In this document: positions 7,733 through 16,289 of the stretch, one piece after another | Layout: each line of letters opens with the position of its first letter | Numbering within the stretch: position 1 is the first letter of the stretch | Assembly: GCF_018130695.1 (NCBI RefSeq) | Contig: NZ_JAFCJX010000012.1 | Coordinates: forward strand, 124,001 to 188,000 | Direction of reading: 5' to 3' | Origin: Bradyrhizobium jicamae | GTDB taxonomy: Bacteria; Pseudomonadota; Alphaproteobacteria; Rhizobiales; Xanthobacteraceae | DNA length: 64,000 nt | Made by a program: the position numbers and the translations under genes | The notes under the pieces: model-generated | What the model saw: only the letters and a program-made list of their open reading frames with translations | Database searches by the model: none | What the model was told of the DNA's origin: nothing

Positions 7733-7996
7733 AGCCTCTTTCTATTCATATGGGAAAGGAAAACGGCCAGCGGCACGCCGTTCCTCCGGGATGCACTAAC
7801 AGCAGCGCATCGCAGCCTGCCCTTCGGCGCAAGAGTTCGCGTCACTGAGCTTAAGAGTGGCAAGTCGGTGGTGGTTCGTATCACTGACCGCGGGCCATGG
7901 GTTCGAGACCGCGTTCTTGACCTTTCCCTTGGCACTGCGCGCAACTTGGGCATTACGGATCGTGGGGTAGTCAAGGCTCCTGCTGAATTGCCTTGA
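7733..7996 (+). pseudogene. RlpA-like double-psi beta-barrel fragment
   Basis: The frame ending at TGA 7994-7996 translates to RKTASGTPFLRDALTAAHR, LPFGARVRVTELKSGK, VVVRITDRGPWVRDRVLDLS and ARNLGI, the conserved core of RlpA-type septal lytic transglycosylases. A stop codon (TAA 7730-7732) lies in frame just upstream and no start codon follows before the domain, so the lipoprotein signal and N-terminus are gone. It is therefore a 5'-truncated remnant. It marks the border between the plasmid-like segment and the catabolic island. Confidence 0.8.
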
Positions 7997-8058
7997 GGCG
8001 AGCGGCAGCGGTGAAGGAAATGGAGCTCTTCGTCAACACCTCGAACCATTCGAGGTGG

Positions 8059-9051
8059 TCAGGACCACGTCGCAAAGGCGATACCGGTCCCGGTTCCAGC
8101 GGATGTGCGATAGGTCGGAAAATATTCCGACCAGTCGTTCGTCAGATGCTCGGACATACCCGCCGCCATCACCCAGTTGAGAATCTCCGACGAGCCGGAG
8201 TTCAACTCGCCGCGCGACAGGCTTCGCAGCGTCCCTGCATCCTTCTCGCGGATCGCCTTCAGGATCTTTTGGTCGAGCTTCTCATCAACGACGAAGTGAC
8301 TGAGCCCGCCACTGGCCGCCACCGCGACGCGAAGATCGCGCTGCGACTTGCCGATGATGTTCGCGAGCTTGACGCCGATGTCGTAGCAGCGGCGCGCGGT
8401 CGGCGCATTCGGCGGGAAATAGGTGTTGAGCAGGATCGGCACCACCGGAATGGCGCGCCCGCCGAACAGACGCTCGATGATGAAGCCATAGGCATGGCCG
8501 AATCCCGCCTTGAGCGGGTCCTCGACCTTCGCCGCAGCGGCGATATCGACATCCTCGTCGATCAGGCCGCGGATCAGCTCGAGCGCGAACTGGGGATGGC
8601 CGGGAAAGCTGTGGACCGCATCCATCGCATAACCCTTCATCACCGTGCCGATCCAGCCTGGCGTCTGCGGGGTGATGTGCTTCTCATGCGTCAGGATCTC
8701 CTCGCCATGGAAGATCGAGATCGCGGGCATGTTGGCATGACTGAACAGTTCAGCCTGGTCGTCGCCGATGATCACGACCACATCGGGCGCGGTAGCGGCG
8801 AGACGGCCGGCGACATGGCCGAGCGCCTTCTGCGAGGCGGCCTCGATCTCGAGGAATTTCGCTTCGGTCGCGATGCCGCCGTAGGGCGCGCCGTTCTCTT
8901 TTGCGAGGTCGTCGTAGCTGACGAACCGTCCGTCGGACAGGTTCAGCGACTTGTTCTTCTTGTCGTCTTCGGCGCGCTCGCTCCATCGTTTGCCTTCGAG
9001 CGCCAGCATCGGCGTATGCGAGACGGCAAGGCTGAACACGATCTTGGCCAT
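8059..9051 (-). CDS. LigB-family (class III) extradiol ring-cleavage dioxygenase
   Basis: The 330-residue enzyme belongs to the LigB superfamily of Fe(II) extradiol dioxygenases. His12 sits in the N-terminal metal motif (VSHTPM), VVVIIGDDQ forms the core strand, and GHAYGF and GGLSHFVVDE carry further active-site histidines. There is no fused LigA domain, so it resembles single-chain enzymes such as 3-O-methylgallate dioxygenase more than the 418-residue gallate dioxygenase. It should open a catecholic or gallate-like ring; the exact substrate is unknown. TAAAGGGAGG precedes the ATG. It is divergent from the LigJ-like gene, and its promoter carries the operator motif shared by the island. Confidence 0.8.
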   Translation of the reverse strand: MAKIVFSLAVSHTPMLALEGKRWSERAEDDKKNKSLNLSDGRFVSYDDLAKENGAPYGGIATEAKFLEIEAASQKALGHVAGRLAATAPDVVVIIGDDQAELFSHANMPAISIFHGEEILTHEKHITPQTPGWIGTVMKGYAMDAVHSFPGHPQFALELIRGLIDEDVDIAAAAKVEDPLKAGFGHAYGFIIERLFGGRAIPVVPILLNTYFPPNAPTARRCYDIGVKLANIIGKSQRDLRVAVAASGGLSHFVVDEKLDQKILKAIREKDAGTLRSLSRGELNSGSSEILNWVMAAGMSEHLTNDWSEYFPTYRTSAGTGTGIAFATWS

Positions 9052-9067
9052 CGAGAAATCCTCCCTT

Positions 9068-9095
9068 TATTATATTTACCTAGTGGACAATATTG
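9068..9095. promoter_or_regulatory. Regulon operator copy 1 (LigB-family gene promoter)
   Basis: The core TTTACCTAGTGGACAAT lies in an AT-rich stretch just upstream of the ribosome site of the minus-strand dioxygenase gene. It matches three other sites at 9164-9191, 13768-13793 and 18373-18398, all with ACC-N3-TGGA flanked by A/T runs ending in ATA or TAA. The bound regulator is probably the nearby TetR protein. Confidence 0.6.
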
Positions 9096-9163
9096 CATGC
9101 CACCAGCAGCGCTGCAACGGAAACTGGCAGCGGCGGCGGCGAAAATCCCCTTGCAAGTTCGCC

Positions 9164-9191
9164 AATATTATATATACCAAGTGGACTAATT
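9164..9191. promoter_or_regulatory. Regulon operator copy 2 (LigJ-like gene promoter)
   Basis: The core TATACCAAGTGGACTAATT lies 36-63 bases upstream of the amidohydrolase start. It shares ACC-N3-TGGAC with copy 1 about 96 bases away, so both divergent promoters of this intergenic region carry one operator. Confidence 0.6.
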
Positions 9192-9226
9192 AATAATCGG
9201 CCCCCCACGGGCCTCAGGGAGAGACC

Positions 9227-10237
9227 GTGTCCATGATCATCGACGCGCATGCCCATCTCGTCGCGCCCGCCGCGCTCTATGCCCATCGCAGCAACCTGGT
9301 CGTGGCGCGCGGTCAATACGGAAGGTTTCCGGCCGCGATCTCCGACGCCGAGCTGGAGAAATCTGCTGCCCAGAACGTTGCGATCATGGATGGCGTGGGG
9401 ACCGACCTGCAGGTGCTGTCGCCGCGTCCCTTCATGATGGTGCACGGCGAGAACCGTTGGGAGGACGTCGTCACCTGGGCCGAGGACAACAACGACATCA
9501 TCGCCCGCACGGTGAAGATGTACCCGAAGCGCTTCCGCGGGGTCGGAGGACTGCCGCAGGCGGTCGGGGCTCCGGTCGAAACCATGTTCGACGAGATCAA
9601 GCGATGCGTCGAAAAGCTCGGCTTCATCGGTGTGCTGCTCAATCCGGATCCGTCGGAGGGGACGGGCAAGAGCCCGACCCTGGCCGATCCGTACTGGTAT
9701 CCGCTCTACGAATTCCTCTGCAAGCACGACATTCCCGCGCACATCCACAGCTGCGCCTGCTGCGGCCGCGAGACCTATGACGAGCACTTCATCACGGAGG
9801 AAAGCCTCGCCATCACCACCATCACACGCTCCGATGTATTTCAGCGCTATCCGACGCTGAAGCTGATGGTCAGCCATGGCGGCGGCTCCGTGCCGTTCCA
9901 GGTCGGGCGCTGGCGCTCCAACCGGCAGATGGCGATCGCGGCCGGGCGCCTGCCAATGGACACCGAGAGTTTCGACGCCAGCCTGAAGCGCTTCTGGTTC
10001 GACACCGTTGTGCACAACAAGAAATCGCTGGAGCTGCTGTTCGACGTGGTCGGGACCGACCGCTGCATGTTCGGAACCGAACGGCCGGGCAGCGGCGGCG
10101 GCATCGATCCCAAGACGGGCAAGCCCTTCGACGACCTCAAGCCCGTGATCGAGTCGATTGCCGAGCTCACCTCGGCCGACCGGAAGGGGATCTTCGAGGA
10201 CAACGCGCGCAAGTTCTTCAGCCGTCTCGACGCGTGA
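9227..10237 (+). CDS. LigJ-like amidohydrolase, probable 4-oxalomesaconate hydratase
   Basis: The 336-residue protein is an amidohydrolase-2 family member. Metal ligands are visible at HAH (residues 8-10), AHIHSC and VSHGGG. The residue that is Asp in the decarboxylases of this family is Glu here (FGTERP, about 285). From memory, LigJ uses His6, His8, a later His and Glu284; counted from the second start (ATG 9233) this protein has His6, His8 and Glu283. LigJ hydrates 4-oxalomesaconate in the protocatechuate/gallate 4,5-cleavage route, which fits the divergent LigB-type dioxygenase. GTG 9227 and ATG 9233 both lie in range of AGGGAGAG. A related decarboxylase cannot be excluded. Confidence 0.7.
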   Translation: MSMIIDAHAHLVAPAALYAHRSNLVVARGQYGRFPAAISDAELEKSAAQNVAIMDGVGTDLQVLSPRPFMMVHGENRWEDVVTWAEDNNDIIARTVKMYPKRFRGVGGLPQAVGAPVETMFDEIKRCVEKLGFIGVLLNPDPSEGTGKSPTLADPYWYPLYEFLCKHDIPAHIHSCACCGRETYDEHFITEESLAITTITRSDVFQRYPTLKLMVSHGGGSVPFQVGRWRSNRQMAIAAGRLPMDTESFDASLKRFWFDTVVHNKKSLELLFDVVGTDRCMFGTERPGSGGGIDPKTGKPFDDLKPVIESIAELTSADRKGIFEDNARKFFSRLDA

Positions 10238-10255
10238 GCGGGAGGGGAGATCAGC

Positions 10256-10651
10256 ATGACCGCACGACGCAGCATCGAAGTGCCAGGCTTCAGCCACGGC
10301 AAGCAGCCAATTCCCGCGGCCTCGCGGGTCGGCAACATCGTCATGACCGGCGGCATCTACGGCCTCGATCCGGAGACCGGATTGATCCCCGATGACGTCG
10401 GCCAGCAGGCCGAGCTGATGTTCGAGAATCTGCAGCGGATCGTCGAGGCCGCCGGCGCGGGCCTCGAACGGATCGTCAAGATGACTGTTTATGTGAAGGT
10501 GCCGGAGGCGCGCGACGCCGTGAACAAGCATTGGCTGGTCGCCTTCCCGGATCCGGCATCCCGGCCGGCGCGTCACACCTTCCAGAACGATCATCTGCCG
10601 GCCAATATGCTCGTGCAATGCGATGTGATCGCCGTCCTCGACGGCGCCTGA
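10256..10651 (+). CDS. RidA/YjgF-family protein
   Basis: The 131-residue protein has the RidA (chorismate-mutase-like) fold signature: VMTGGIYGLDPETG, then a helix with FENLQRIVEAAG, and VKMTVYVKVPEARDAVN. The usual active-site arginine may be the one in RPARHTFQ. Standard RidA hydrolyses reactive enamines or imines. Members inside catabolic operons often deaminate or hydrate pathway intermediates. It lies 18 bases after the LigJ-like gene and is probably co-transcribed, which suggests a role on a ring-cleavage product. The substrate is not known. Confidence 0.8.
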   Translation: MTARRSIEVPGFSHGKQPIPAASRVGNIVMTGGIYGLDPETGLIPDDVGQQAELMFENLQRIVEAAGAGLERIVKMTVYVKVPEARDAVNKHWLVAFPDPASRPARHTFQNDHLPANMLVQCDVIAVLDGA

Positions 10652-10727
10652 AAGCCCGCGCGGTTGACAAATCCGGTCCCCCGGCGGATAGCCTGTTGAT
10701 CGGATATCGCTTGGCCGCGGGGGCAGT

Positions 10728-11408
10728 TTGGCAACAGATCTCACCAAGGAGACGCTCGACGAGGTCGTCAACCAGCGCCGTCGCCAGCAGCGCTCGCTCG
10801 ATACGCGGGAACGAATTCTCCAGGCGGCGTTCGAGGAATTCGCCGAGCGCGGATTCGAGGGCGCCTCGACACGGACCGTGGCCGCCAAAGCCGGCGTGCA
10901 GCATCCGCTGGTAACCTATCACTTCAAGAACAAGGAAGGCCTCTGGCGGGCGGTCGTCTCGACCACGAGCTTCAACTTCGGCCAGCATTTCCAGGTTCAG
11001 CTCGCCGACATCTCGGAAAAGGATGAGGTCGCGCGGCTTCGTCTGCTGCAGGAGCAGTTCATCCGCTTCGCGGCGGCCAATCCGAACTTCCACTGGCTGA
11101 TGTCGCATGAAGGCAAGCGCGAGAGCGACCGGCTGACCTGGCTGGTCGAGGAGCGGGTGAAAACCTATTTCGACGTTGTCGCCAAGCTGATCCGGGAAGC
11201 GCAGAAGCGGGGACGCTATGTCGAGGGCGATCCCTACCATCTGCAGTATCTGTTCATCGGCGCCGTCACCCGTATCTTCATGCTGAATGCGGAAGTCCAG
11301 CAGGTGATGGGGCGCTCGCCTTTCTCGAAGAAGTTTGTCGACGAGCACGTGAAGACCTGCTGCGCCCTGTTCTTCCGCGAGCCGCCCGAGAAGCCTCGCC
11401 GGCGCTGA
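10728..11408 (+). CDS. TetR-family regulator, probable regulator of the island
   Basis: The 226-residue protein has an N-terminal TetR HTH (RILQAAFEEFAERGFEG, STRTVAAKAGV, then VTYHFKNKEGLW) and a C-terminal ligand-binding half. The frame opens with a TTG at 10728; a later start is possible because no strong ribosome site is visible. It follows the RidA gene in the same direction and is the only regulator between the four matching operators, so I infer it controls them. The inducer would be an aromatic substrate or its CoA ester. Its own upstream region lacks the motif, so it is probably read through from the LigJ-like promoter. Confidence 0.8.
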   Translation: MATDLTKETLDEVVNQRRRQQRSLDTRERILQAAFEEFAERGFEGASTRTVAAKAGVQHPLVTYHFKNKEGLWRAVVSTTSFNFGQHFQVQLADISEKDEVARLRLLQEQFIRFAAANPNFHWLMSHEGKRESDRLTWLVEERVKTYFDVVAKLIREAQKRGRYVEGDPYHLQYLFIGAVTRIFMLNAEVQQVMGRSPFSKKFVDEHVKTCCALFFREPPEKPRRR

Positions 11409-11412
11409 CTCC

Positions 11413-12570
11413 TTACCAGCCGATCGGCAGGCTCCTGAAGCCGCGCACCATCAGGTGCCGGACGCGGATCGCGTCCGCGAGATCGATCTCGTAGTCGCCG
11501 AAGGCCGTCAGCAGGCGAGGCAGGATAGCGCGCAGCATCGCGCGGGTCGTGCTGGCGCCGAGACAGACGTGCGGGCCAAAGCCAAAGCCGAAATGCCGGA
11601 CCTTGCCGCGGGTGATTTCGAAGCGATCGGCATCGGCAATGGCGGTTTCGTCGCGGCTGGCCGACGCATAGAGCAGCGCGAGCCGCGCGCCCGCTGGAAT
11701 GGCCATGCCTGCGAGATCGGTCGGTGCCGAGGTGGTGCGGGCAAAGCACTGCGTCGAGGTGTCCCAGCGCACGGCCTCCTCGATCGCGCCGTCGATCAGC
11801 GAATGATCCGCCATGACGCGCGCGCGCTGGTCGGGATGGCGCCAGAGCGCATGCATGAGGTTCGGCAGGAAGTGGCCGATCGAGGCATTTCCTGCCAGCA
11901 GCACCGTCATCATGTTGGCCACGATCTCGGCATCGCCGAGCGGAGCGCCGGCTTCCTGCGCCGCAATCAGCACCGAGAACAGGTCATCCTCGCGCTCGAC
12001 GCGGCGCCGTGCCAGTTCATCCGACAGCAGCGCGATTACCTGGGCGCGGTCGTCCTCGTCGAGCGCCGGACCAGCCGGTCCGGCCTCGCCACGGAACAGC
12101 CGCTCGGAGAGTTCGCTCGCCCGTCTCGCGGACTGAGGACCGAGGCCGAGCATACGGCCGAGCGCACCGAACAGTAGGGGACGGCTGATCTCGGTGACGA
12201 AATCGCAATGGCGGCGCGTCCGCAGTGCCGTCAGGCGCGCGGCGAGTTCGTCGCGGATCCAGGGGAGAACGAGCTCGATGCGGGCGGGTGTCACACCGCG
12301 CATGATGATGCGCCGGAGCTCGTCATGGCGTGGCGGATCGGTCGAGCCCAGCGTCTTGCCGACGCGGAGCGGGGAATCGCTCAGCGCGTTGCCGGCGGAG
12401 GACGAGAAGAGGTCATGGTTGGCCAGGGCATGTACGACGTCTGCGTGCCTGCTGAGGAACCAGAGATTCGTCGTAGCACAATAGTAAACCGGCCGCTCGG
12501 CGCGCATCTGCCGATATGTCGGGTAGGGATCGTCGAAATATGTGTCGCTGGCGAGATCGAAGCTGGTCAT
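11413..12570 (-). CDS. Cytochrome P450 with atypical I-helix (first of a pair)
   Basis: The 385-residue bacterial P450 has the heme motif FGFGPHVCLG with Cys336 and the ExxR helix EEAVRW. The I-helix, normally AG(G/N)(D/E)T, reads LLAGNASIGH. The acidic residue that helps protonate bound oxygen is replaced by Ala and the Thr by Ser. The neighbouring P450 has the same change. The enzyme is probably an O-demethylase or hydroxylase feeding the ring-cleavage enzymes. It starts 6 bases after the stop of the upstream P450 and shares its promoter. No ferredoxin or reductase is adjacent, so electrons must come from elsewhere. It has no membrane anchor. Confidence 0.88.
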   Translation of the reverse strand: MTSFDLASDTYFDDPYPTYRQMRAERPVYYCATTNLWFLSRHADVVHALANHDLFSSSAGNALSDSPLRVGKTLGSTDPPRHDELRRIIMRGVTPARIELVLPWIRDELAARLTALRTRRHCDFVTEISRPLLFGALGRMLGLGPQSARRASELSERLFRGEAGPAGPALDEDDRAQVIALLSDELARRRVEREDDLFSVLIAAQEAGAPLGDAEIVANMMTVLLAGNASIGHFLPNLMHALWRHPDQRARVMADHSLIDGAIEEAVRWDTSTQCFARTTSAPTDLAGMAIPAGARLALLYASASRDETAIADADRFEITRGKVRHFGFGFGPHVCLGASTTRAMLRAILPRLLTAFGDYEIDLADAIRVRHLMVRGFRSLPIGW

Positions 12571-12576
12571 TGCGAC

Positions 12577-13737
12577 CTACCAGCGGATTGTCAGCTTGTA
12601 GAAGCCGCGCACCATCAGATGGGCGACCCGCTCCGCGCCGGCGATGTCGAGCTCGTATTCGCCGAGCGCCGGCAACAGCGGCGTCATGATGGTCCGCATC
12701 ATCGCCCGCGCGGTCGGCGCGCCCAGGCAGATATGCGGGCCGGAACCGAAGCCGAAATGGCGGGTCTTGCCGCGGTCGATGTCGAATCTGTCAGGATCGG
12801 CAATCACCCGTTCGTCCCGATTGGCCGATCCGTAGCAGACCGCGAGCCGACTATTGCCCGGGATCGTGACGCCGTGCAGCGCAATCTCCTTTGTGGTGTG
12901 TCGCGCGAACGCCTGCGTCGAGGTGTCCCAGCGGACGGCCTCGTTGACCGCCGCGTCGAGCTTGGTCGGGTCGGCCAACAGTTTTCGGCGTTCGTCCGGA
13001 TTCTTCCAGAGCGCGTGGATCAGATTGGAGAAGTAGTGTCCGATCGACGCATTTCCGGCCAGCAGCACCGTCGACATGTTGCCGAGGATCTCGGCGTCGG
13101 AGAGTGGCGCGCCGGCCTCCTGCGCCTCGAGCAGGAAGGAGAACAGGTCGTCGCTCCGATCCTTGCGCCGGCGCTCGAGCTGCCGGCCGAGCACGGCGAA
13201 GACCTCCTCCATCACGCCTGGCTTCGACACCGGACCCATCGCGCCTGTCCCCGCGTGGAAGAGATCCCGCGAGAGCTCGGCGGCACGCCGCGCGGCGTCG
13301 CCGTCGAGGCCGAGCATGCGGCCAAGTGCGCCGTAGAGAATGGGGCGGCTGATGTCGGCCATGAAGTCGCATTCGCGCCGGCCGCCGACATCGTGCAACA
13401 GCCGTTCCACATCGCGCTCGATCGCGGGCTGCATCGATTGAATCCGGGCCGGGGTAAAACCCTTCATCACGACGCGGCGCAGTTCGTCATGGCGCGGCGG
13501 ATCGGTCGTGCCGAGGGTCTTGCCGACGCGCAGCGGCGAGTCGACCAGAGTGTTGCCGCGGGACGACGAGAAGGTCTCGAAGTCGTTGAGGATGCGCGTG
13601 ACATCCTCGTTGCGCGTCACGATGGTGAACCCGCTCGGCTCATGCAGGTAAACGGGATGCGCGTCGCGCAGGAGCTTGTAGGTGGGGTAGGGGTCATCGA
13701 CGAAGCCGCGGTCCTCGGGGTCGAAGCGAAAGCCCAT
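12577..13737 (-). CDS. Cytochrome P450 with atypical I-helix (second of the pair)
   Basis: The 386-residue P450 is clearly paralogous to its downstream neighbour, with long shared blocks such as SPLRVGKTLG, DPPRHDELRR and VRWDTSTQ. The heme ligand is Cys337 in FGSGPHICLG, and the ExxR motif is NEAVRW. The I-helix again reads LLAGNASIGH, lacking the acid-alcohol pair in its usual form. It is the first gene of a two-gene operon behind ACAGGGAGGACC and has an operator copy 31-56 bases upstream. The pair probably arose by tandem duplication. They could act on different positions of one substrate or form alternates for related substrates. Confidence 0.88.
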   Translation of the reverse strand: MGFRFDPEDRGFVDDPYPTYKLLRDAHPVYLHEPSGFTIVTRNEDVTRILNDFETFSSSRGNTLVDSPLRVGKTLGTTDPPRHDELRRVVMKGFTPARIQSMQPAIERDVERLLHDVGGRRECDFMADISRPILYGALGRMLGLDGDAARRAAELSRDLFHAGTGAMGPVSKPGVMEEVFAVLGRQLERRRKDRSDDLFSFLLEAQEAGAPLSDAEILGNMSTVLLAGNASIGHYFSNLIHALWKNPDERRKLLADPTKLDAAVNEAVRWDTSTQAFARHTTKEIALHGVTIPGNSRLAVCYGSANRDERVIADPDRFDIDRGKTRHFGFGSGPHICLGAPTARAMMRTIMTPLLPALGEYELDIAGAERVAHLMVRGFYKLTIRW

Positions 13738-13767
13738 GCGGTCCTCCCTGTTGTTCTAGTTTCTTAA

Positions 13768-13793
13768 TTAAATATACCGTGTGGAAAATATAA
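13768..13793. promoter_or_regulatory. Regulon operator copy 3 (P450 operon promoter)
   Basis: AAATATACCGTGTGGAAAAT followed by ATA lies upstream of the P450 pair. It keeps ACC-N3-TGGA and AT-rich flanks of the other copies and sits where a -35/-10 region would be expected. The intergenic gap to the LivF gene is short, so the site probably serves only the P450 operon. Confidence 0.6.
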
Positions 13794-13826
13794 TAAGCAA
13801 GCCGCTGTTTCGGCTGCGTCCGCCTT

Positions 13827-14549
13827 TCAGGCGGCGCGGACCGGCTTCCGGATCCCGACGAATTGTTCCAGTGCGTCACGGTCTGCGGCGATGGCCTGGC
13901 TGGTCCCGCGCCGGACGGCGACGCCGCGCTCGAGGATGATCGCCTGCTGCGCGAGCCGCAGCGCGAAGCCGGCGTGCTGTTCGATCAGGACCACGGCCAT
14001 GTTGTCGGCTTGCGTGATTTCACCGATGCAGCGGGCGACGTCCTGGGCCACGACGGGCGCGAGCCCTTCGAGCGGCTCGTCGAGCAGCAACAGGCGGGGA
14101 TTCGTCACCAGCGCGCGCCCGATCGCGAGCATCTGCTGTTCACCGCCCGACAGCTGATTGCCGAAATTGCCGCGCCGCTCCTTCAATCGCGGAAACAGGT
14201 CGTAGACGCGGTCGATCGTCCAGACGCCCGGCGCCGCGGCGATCCGGAGATGCTCCTCGACCGAGAGCGGCGCAAACACCTCGCGGCCCTGCGGCACCCA
14301 GCCGATGCCGGCCCGGCAGCGCCGGTGCGGCGGCGCAGTTGTGATATCCTTGCCGTCGAAGCGCATCCGACCTGCGCGCGGAACGAGATGGCCGGCGATC
14401 GCGAGCATCAGCGTCGATTTGCCGGCGCCATTGCGCCCGAGGACGGCGAGCGATCCGCCGGACGCGATGCCCAGCTGGAGGTCGTGGATCACGATCCCGT
14501 CGCCATAGCCGACGTCAAACTTGTCGATCTGCAGCAGCGGCTCAGTCAC
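13827..14549 (-). CDS. livF: Branched-chain-type ABC transporter ATP-binding protein (LivF)
   Basis: The 240-residue ATPase has Walker A GRNGAGKST, signature LSGGEQQMLAIGRAL and Walker B LLLLDEP followed by LEGLAP, typical of LivF. It energises the importer encoded by the four genes upstream. I start it at the GTG at 14549, which overlaps the end of LivG by 8 bases; an ATG farther upstream would only read LivG out of frame. It is the last gene of the operon. It is a cytoplasmic subunit bound to the LivHM membrane pair. Confidence 0.88.
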   Translation of the reverse strand: MTEPLLQIDKFDVGYGDGIVIHDLQLGIASGGSLAVLGRNGAGKSTLMLAIAGHLVPRAGRMRFDGKDITTAPPHRRCRAGIGWVPQGREVFAPLSVEEHLRIAAAPGVWTIDRVYDLFPRLKERRGNFGNQLSGGEQQMLAIGRALVTNPRLLLLDEPLEGLAPVVAQDVARCIGEITQADNMAVVLIEQHAGFALRLAQQAIILERGVAVRRGTSQAIAADRDALEQFVGIRKPVRAA

Positions 14550-15294
14550 CGTCGTTCCCCAGATAGACGCGGCGGACTTCGGGATCGCGGGCGATCTCGC
14601 CAGGCGTTCCCTCGCACAGCACGGTCCCTGCGACGAGCACGGTGATCGTCTCGGCGAACCGAAACACCAGGTCCATGTCATGCTCGATGAAGAGGATGGC
14701 CACGTCGCGCGGCAGCGCCTCGATGGCCTGCATCAACTCGAAGCTTTCGCCGGCGGGAACGCCCGCAGCCGGCTCGTCCAGCAGCAGCACCCGTGGCTGA
14801 CCGGCAAGCGCAAGCGCGATCTCCAGCAGCCGCTGGCGGCCATAGGGAAGCTCGGCGGTCGGGCGTAGACAATCCCGTTCTAGTCCGACCGAGCGCGCCA
14901 GCGCAAACGCTTCATCCGTGGTGTCCGACTGGCGATGTAGCGCCAGCAGCGGCTTGCCGAGCCGGCCGTTGCGTCGCGCGACCGCGAGCATGATCGACTC
15001 GAGCGGTGTTAGGTACGGAAACAGCGCATTGACTTGGAACGTCCGGCCGAGCCCGCGCGTGACACGCTGGTCGGTGGTCAGGCGGTCAATCGGCGCGCCT
15101 TCGAGCAGAATGCTGCCACTGCTTGGCGCCAGCACGCCGGTGAGCAGGTTGATCAACGTGCTCTTGCCCGCGCCGTTCGGCCCGATCAGCGCCTGGCGGC
15201 CGCCTGCCTTCAGCCGCAGGCTGACCCCGTTGGTCACCTGCAGGGCACCGAACTGCTTGCAGAGCATTCTGGTCTCGAGCGCAGCGGCGGTCAT
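14542..15294 (-). CDS. livG: Branched-chain-type ABC transporter ATP-binding protein (LivG)
   Basis: The 250-residue protein has Walker A GPNGAGKST, the LivG-typical TRGLGRTFQ Q-loop region and Walker B VLLLDEPAAG. The signature helix is PYGRQRLLEIALAL, where the usual LSxG is replaced by LPYG, a common LivG variant. Its ATG overlaps the LivM stop (ATGA at 15291-15294), so translation is coupled. It works with LivF as a heterodimer. Confidence 0.88.
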   Translation of the reverse strand: MTAAALETRMLCKQFGALQVTNGVSLRLKAGGRQALIGPNGAGKSTLINLLTGVLAPSSGSILLEGAPIDRLTTDQRVTRGLGRTFQVNALFPYLTPLESIMLAVARRNGRLGKPLLALHRQSDTTDEAFALARSVGLERDCLRPTAELPYGRQRLLEIALALAGQPRVLLLDEPAAGVPAGESFELMQAIEALPRDVAILFIEHDMDLVFRFAETITVLVAGTVLCEGTPGEIARDPEVRRVYLGNDGD

Positions 15295-16289
15295 CGCATG
15301 GTCCTCACGCGGGCCAGGCGGGCCGTGAGCCGGCTCAACGCGCCGACCAGGCCACCCCGCGCCATCAGGACGAGCGCGATCAGCGCGAGGCCGAGCCAGA
15401 ACATCCAGTAGACCGGATGCAGGGCCGACAGCACGTCGCGCAGCCAGATGAAGGTTGCAGCGCCGAGGAAGCCGCCGATCAACGTGCCGATGCCGCCGAC
15501 GATCAGCATGACGAGAGCGGCCACCGAGCGCTCGAAGCTCAGCGTCTCCAGTGCGACGATCTGCGTCGTCTGCGCGAGCAGCGCGCCAGCCATGCCGGCG
15601 ATGGTCGCCGAGATCGTGAAGGCGATCATCTTGCGCCTGACGGTCGACACGCCGAGCATCGGCACACGGTCGTGATTTTCGCGCATCCCCTTCAGCGCGA
15701 GCCCTTCGGGCGAATGCACATAGCGCCGGGCGGCGAGATAGAGCAGGAAGGCTGTAGCGTACGCGTACCAGAACCCGGTTCGGCCGAAGAGATCGAACTC
15801 GAACAAACCGAGCAGCGGCCACATCTCGATGCCTTGCAGGCCGGTGTCGCCACCGGTCAGCCAAGGCATCCGACTGGCCGCTTCGAACAGCAGCAGCCCG
15901 ATGCACAGCGTCACCATTAGCACGGCCGCGCCGCGCACCCTGGCGATGACCGCGCTGAACGCAAATCCGAGGCTGCCTGCCGCAGCGCCGCCGGCGAAAA
16001 CGCCGGACACTGGCTCGCCCCAGCCATGGGCGGCCAGCAGGCCTGCGGCGTAGGCACCGAGCCCAAAAAATGCGGCGTGTCCGAACGACGGAATACCGCC
16101 ATAGCCGAGCAGCAGATCCAGCGACATCGCAAACAGGCCGCCGATCAGGATTTGCGTCAGCAGGACGAGTTTTGTGGGGAACAGGAAGTAGCTGGCCGCG
16201 GCCGCGACCCAGAAAATGATTTCGATCGTGGTCCAGCGCGCGCGGCGGGCGACCATCATGCGGGCGAGATCGAGGGTGACGTCGCTCAT
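15291..16289 (-). CDS. livM: Branched-chain-type ABC transporter permease (LivM)
   Basis: The 332-residue permease has about ten hydrophobic segments and the LivM signatures LLGYGGIPSFGHAAFFGLG and VIGGIG-like MLIVGGIGTLIGGF. The loop GMRENHDRVPMLG is the contact to the ATPases. Its ATG overlaps the LivH stop by four bases (16286-16289). It forms the membrane channel with LivH. In this context the cargo is more likely an aromatic acid than an amino acid. Confidence 0.88.
   Translation of the reverse strand: MSDVTLDLARMMVARRARWTTIEIIFWVAAAASYFLFPTKLVLLTQILIGGLFAMSLDLLLGYGGIPSFGHAAFFGLGAYAAGLLAAHGWGEPVSGVFAGGAAAGSLGFAFSAVIARVRGAAVLMVTLCIGLLLFEAASRMPWLTGGDTGLQGIEMWPLLGLFEFDLFGRTGFWYAYATAFLLYLAARRYVHSPEGLALKGMRENHDRVPMLGVSTVRRKMIAFTISATIAGMAGALLAQTTQIVALETLSFERSVAALVMLIVGGIGTLIGGFLGAATFIWLRDVLSALHPVYWMFWLGLALIALVLMARGGLVGALSRLTARLARVRTMR

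Noticed and set aside
9080..10888. 602-codon minus-strand open frame
   Set aside because: It is antisense to the LigJ-like, RidA and TetR genes, which have clear family motifs and ribosome sites.
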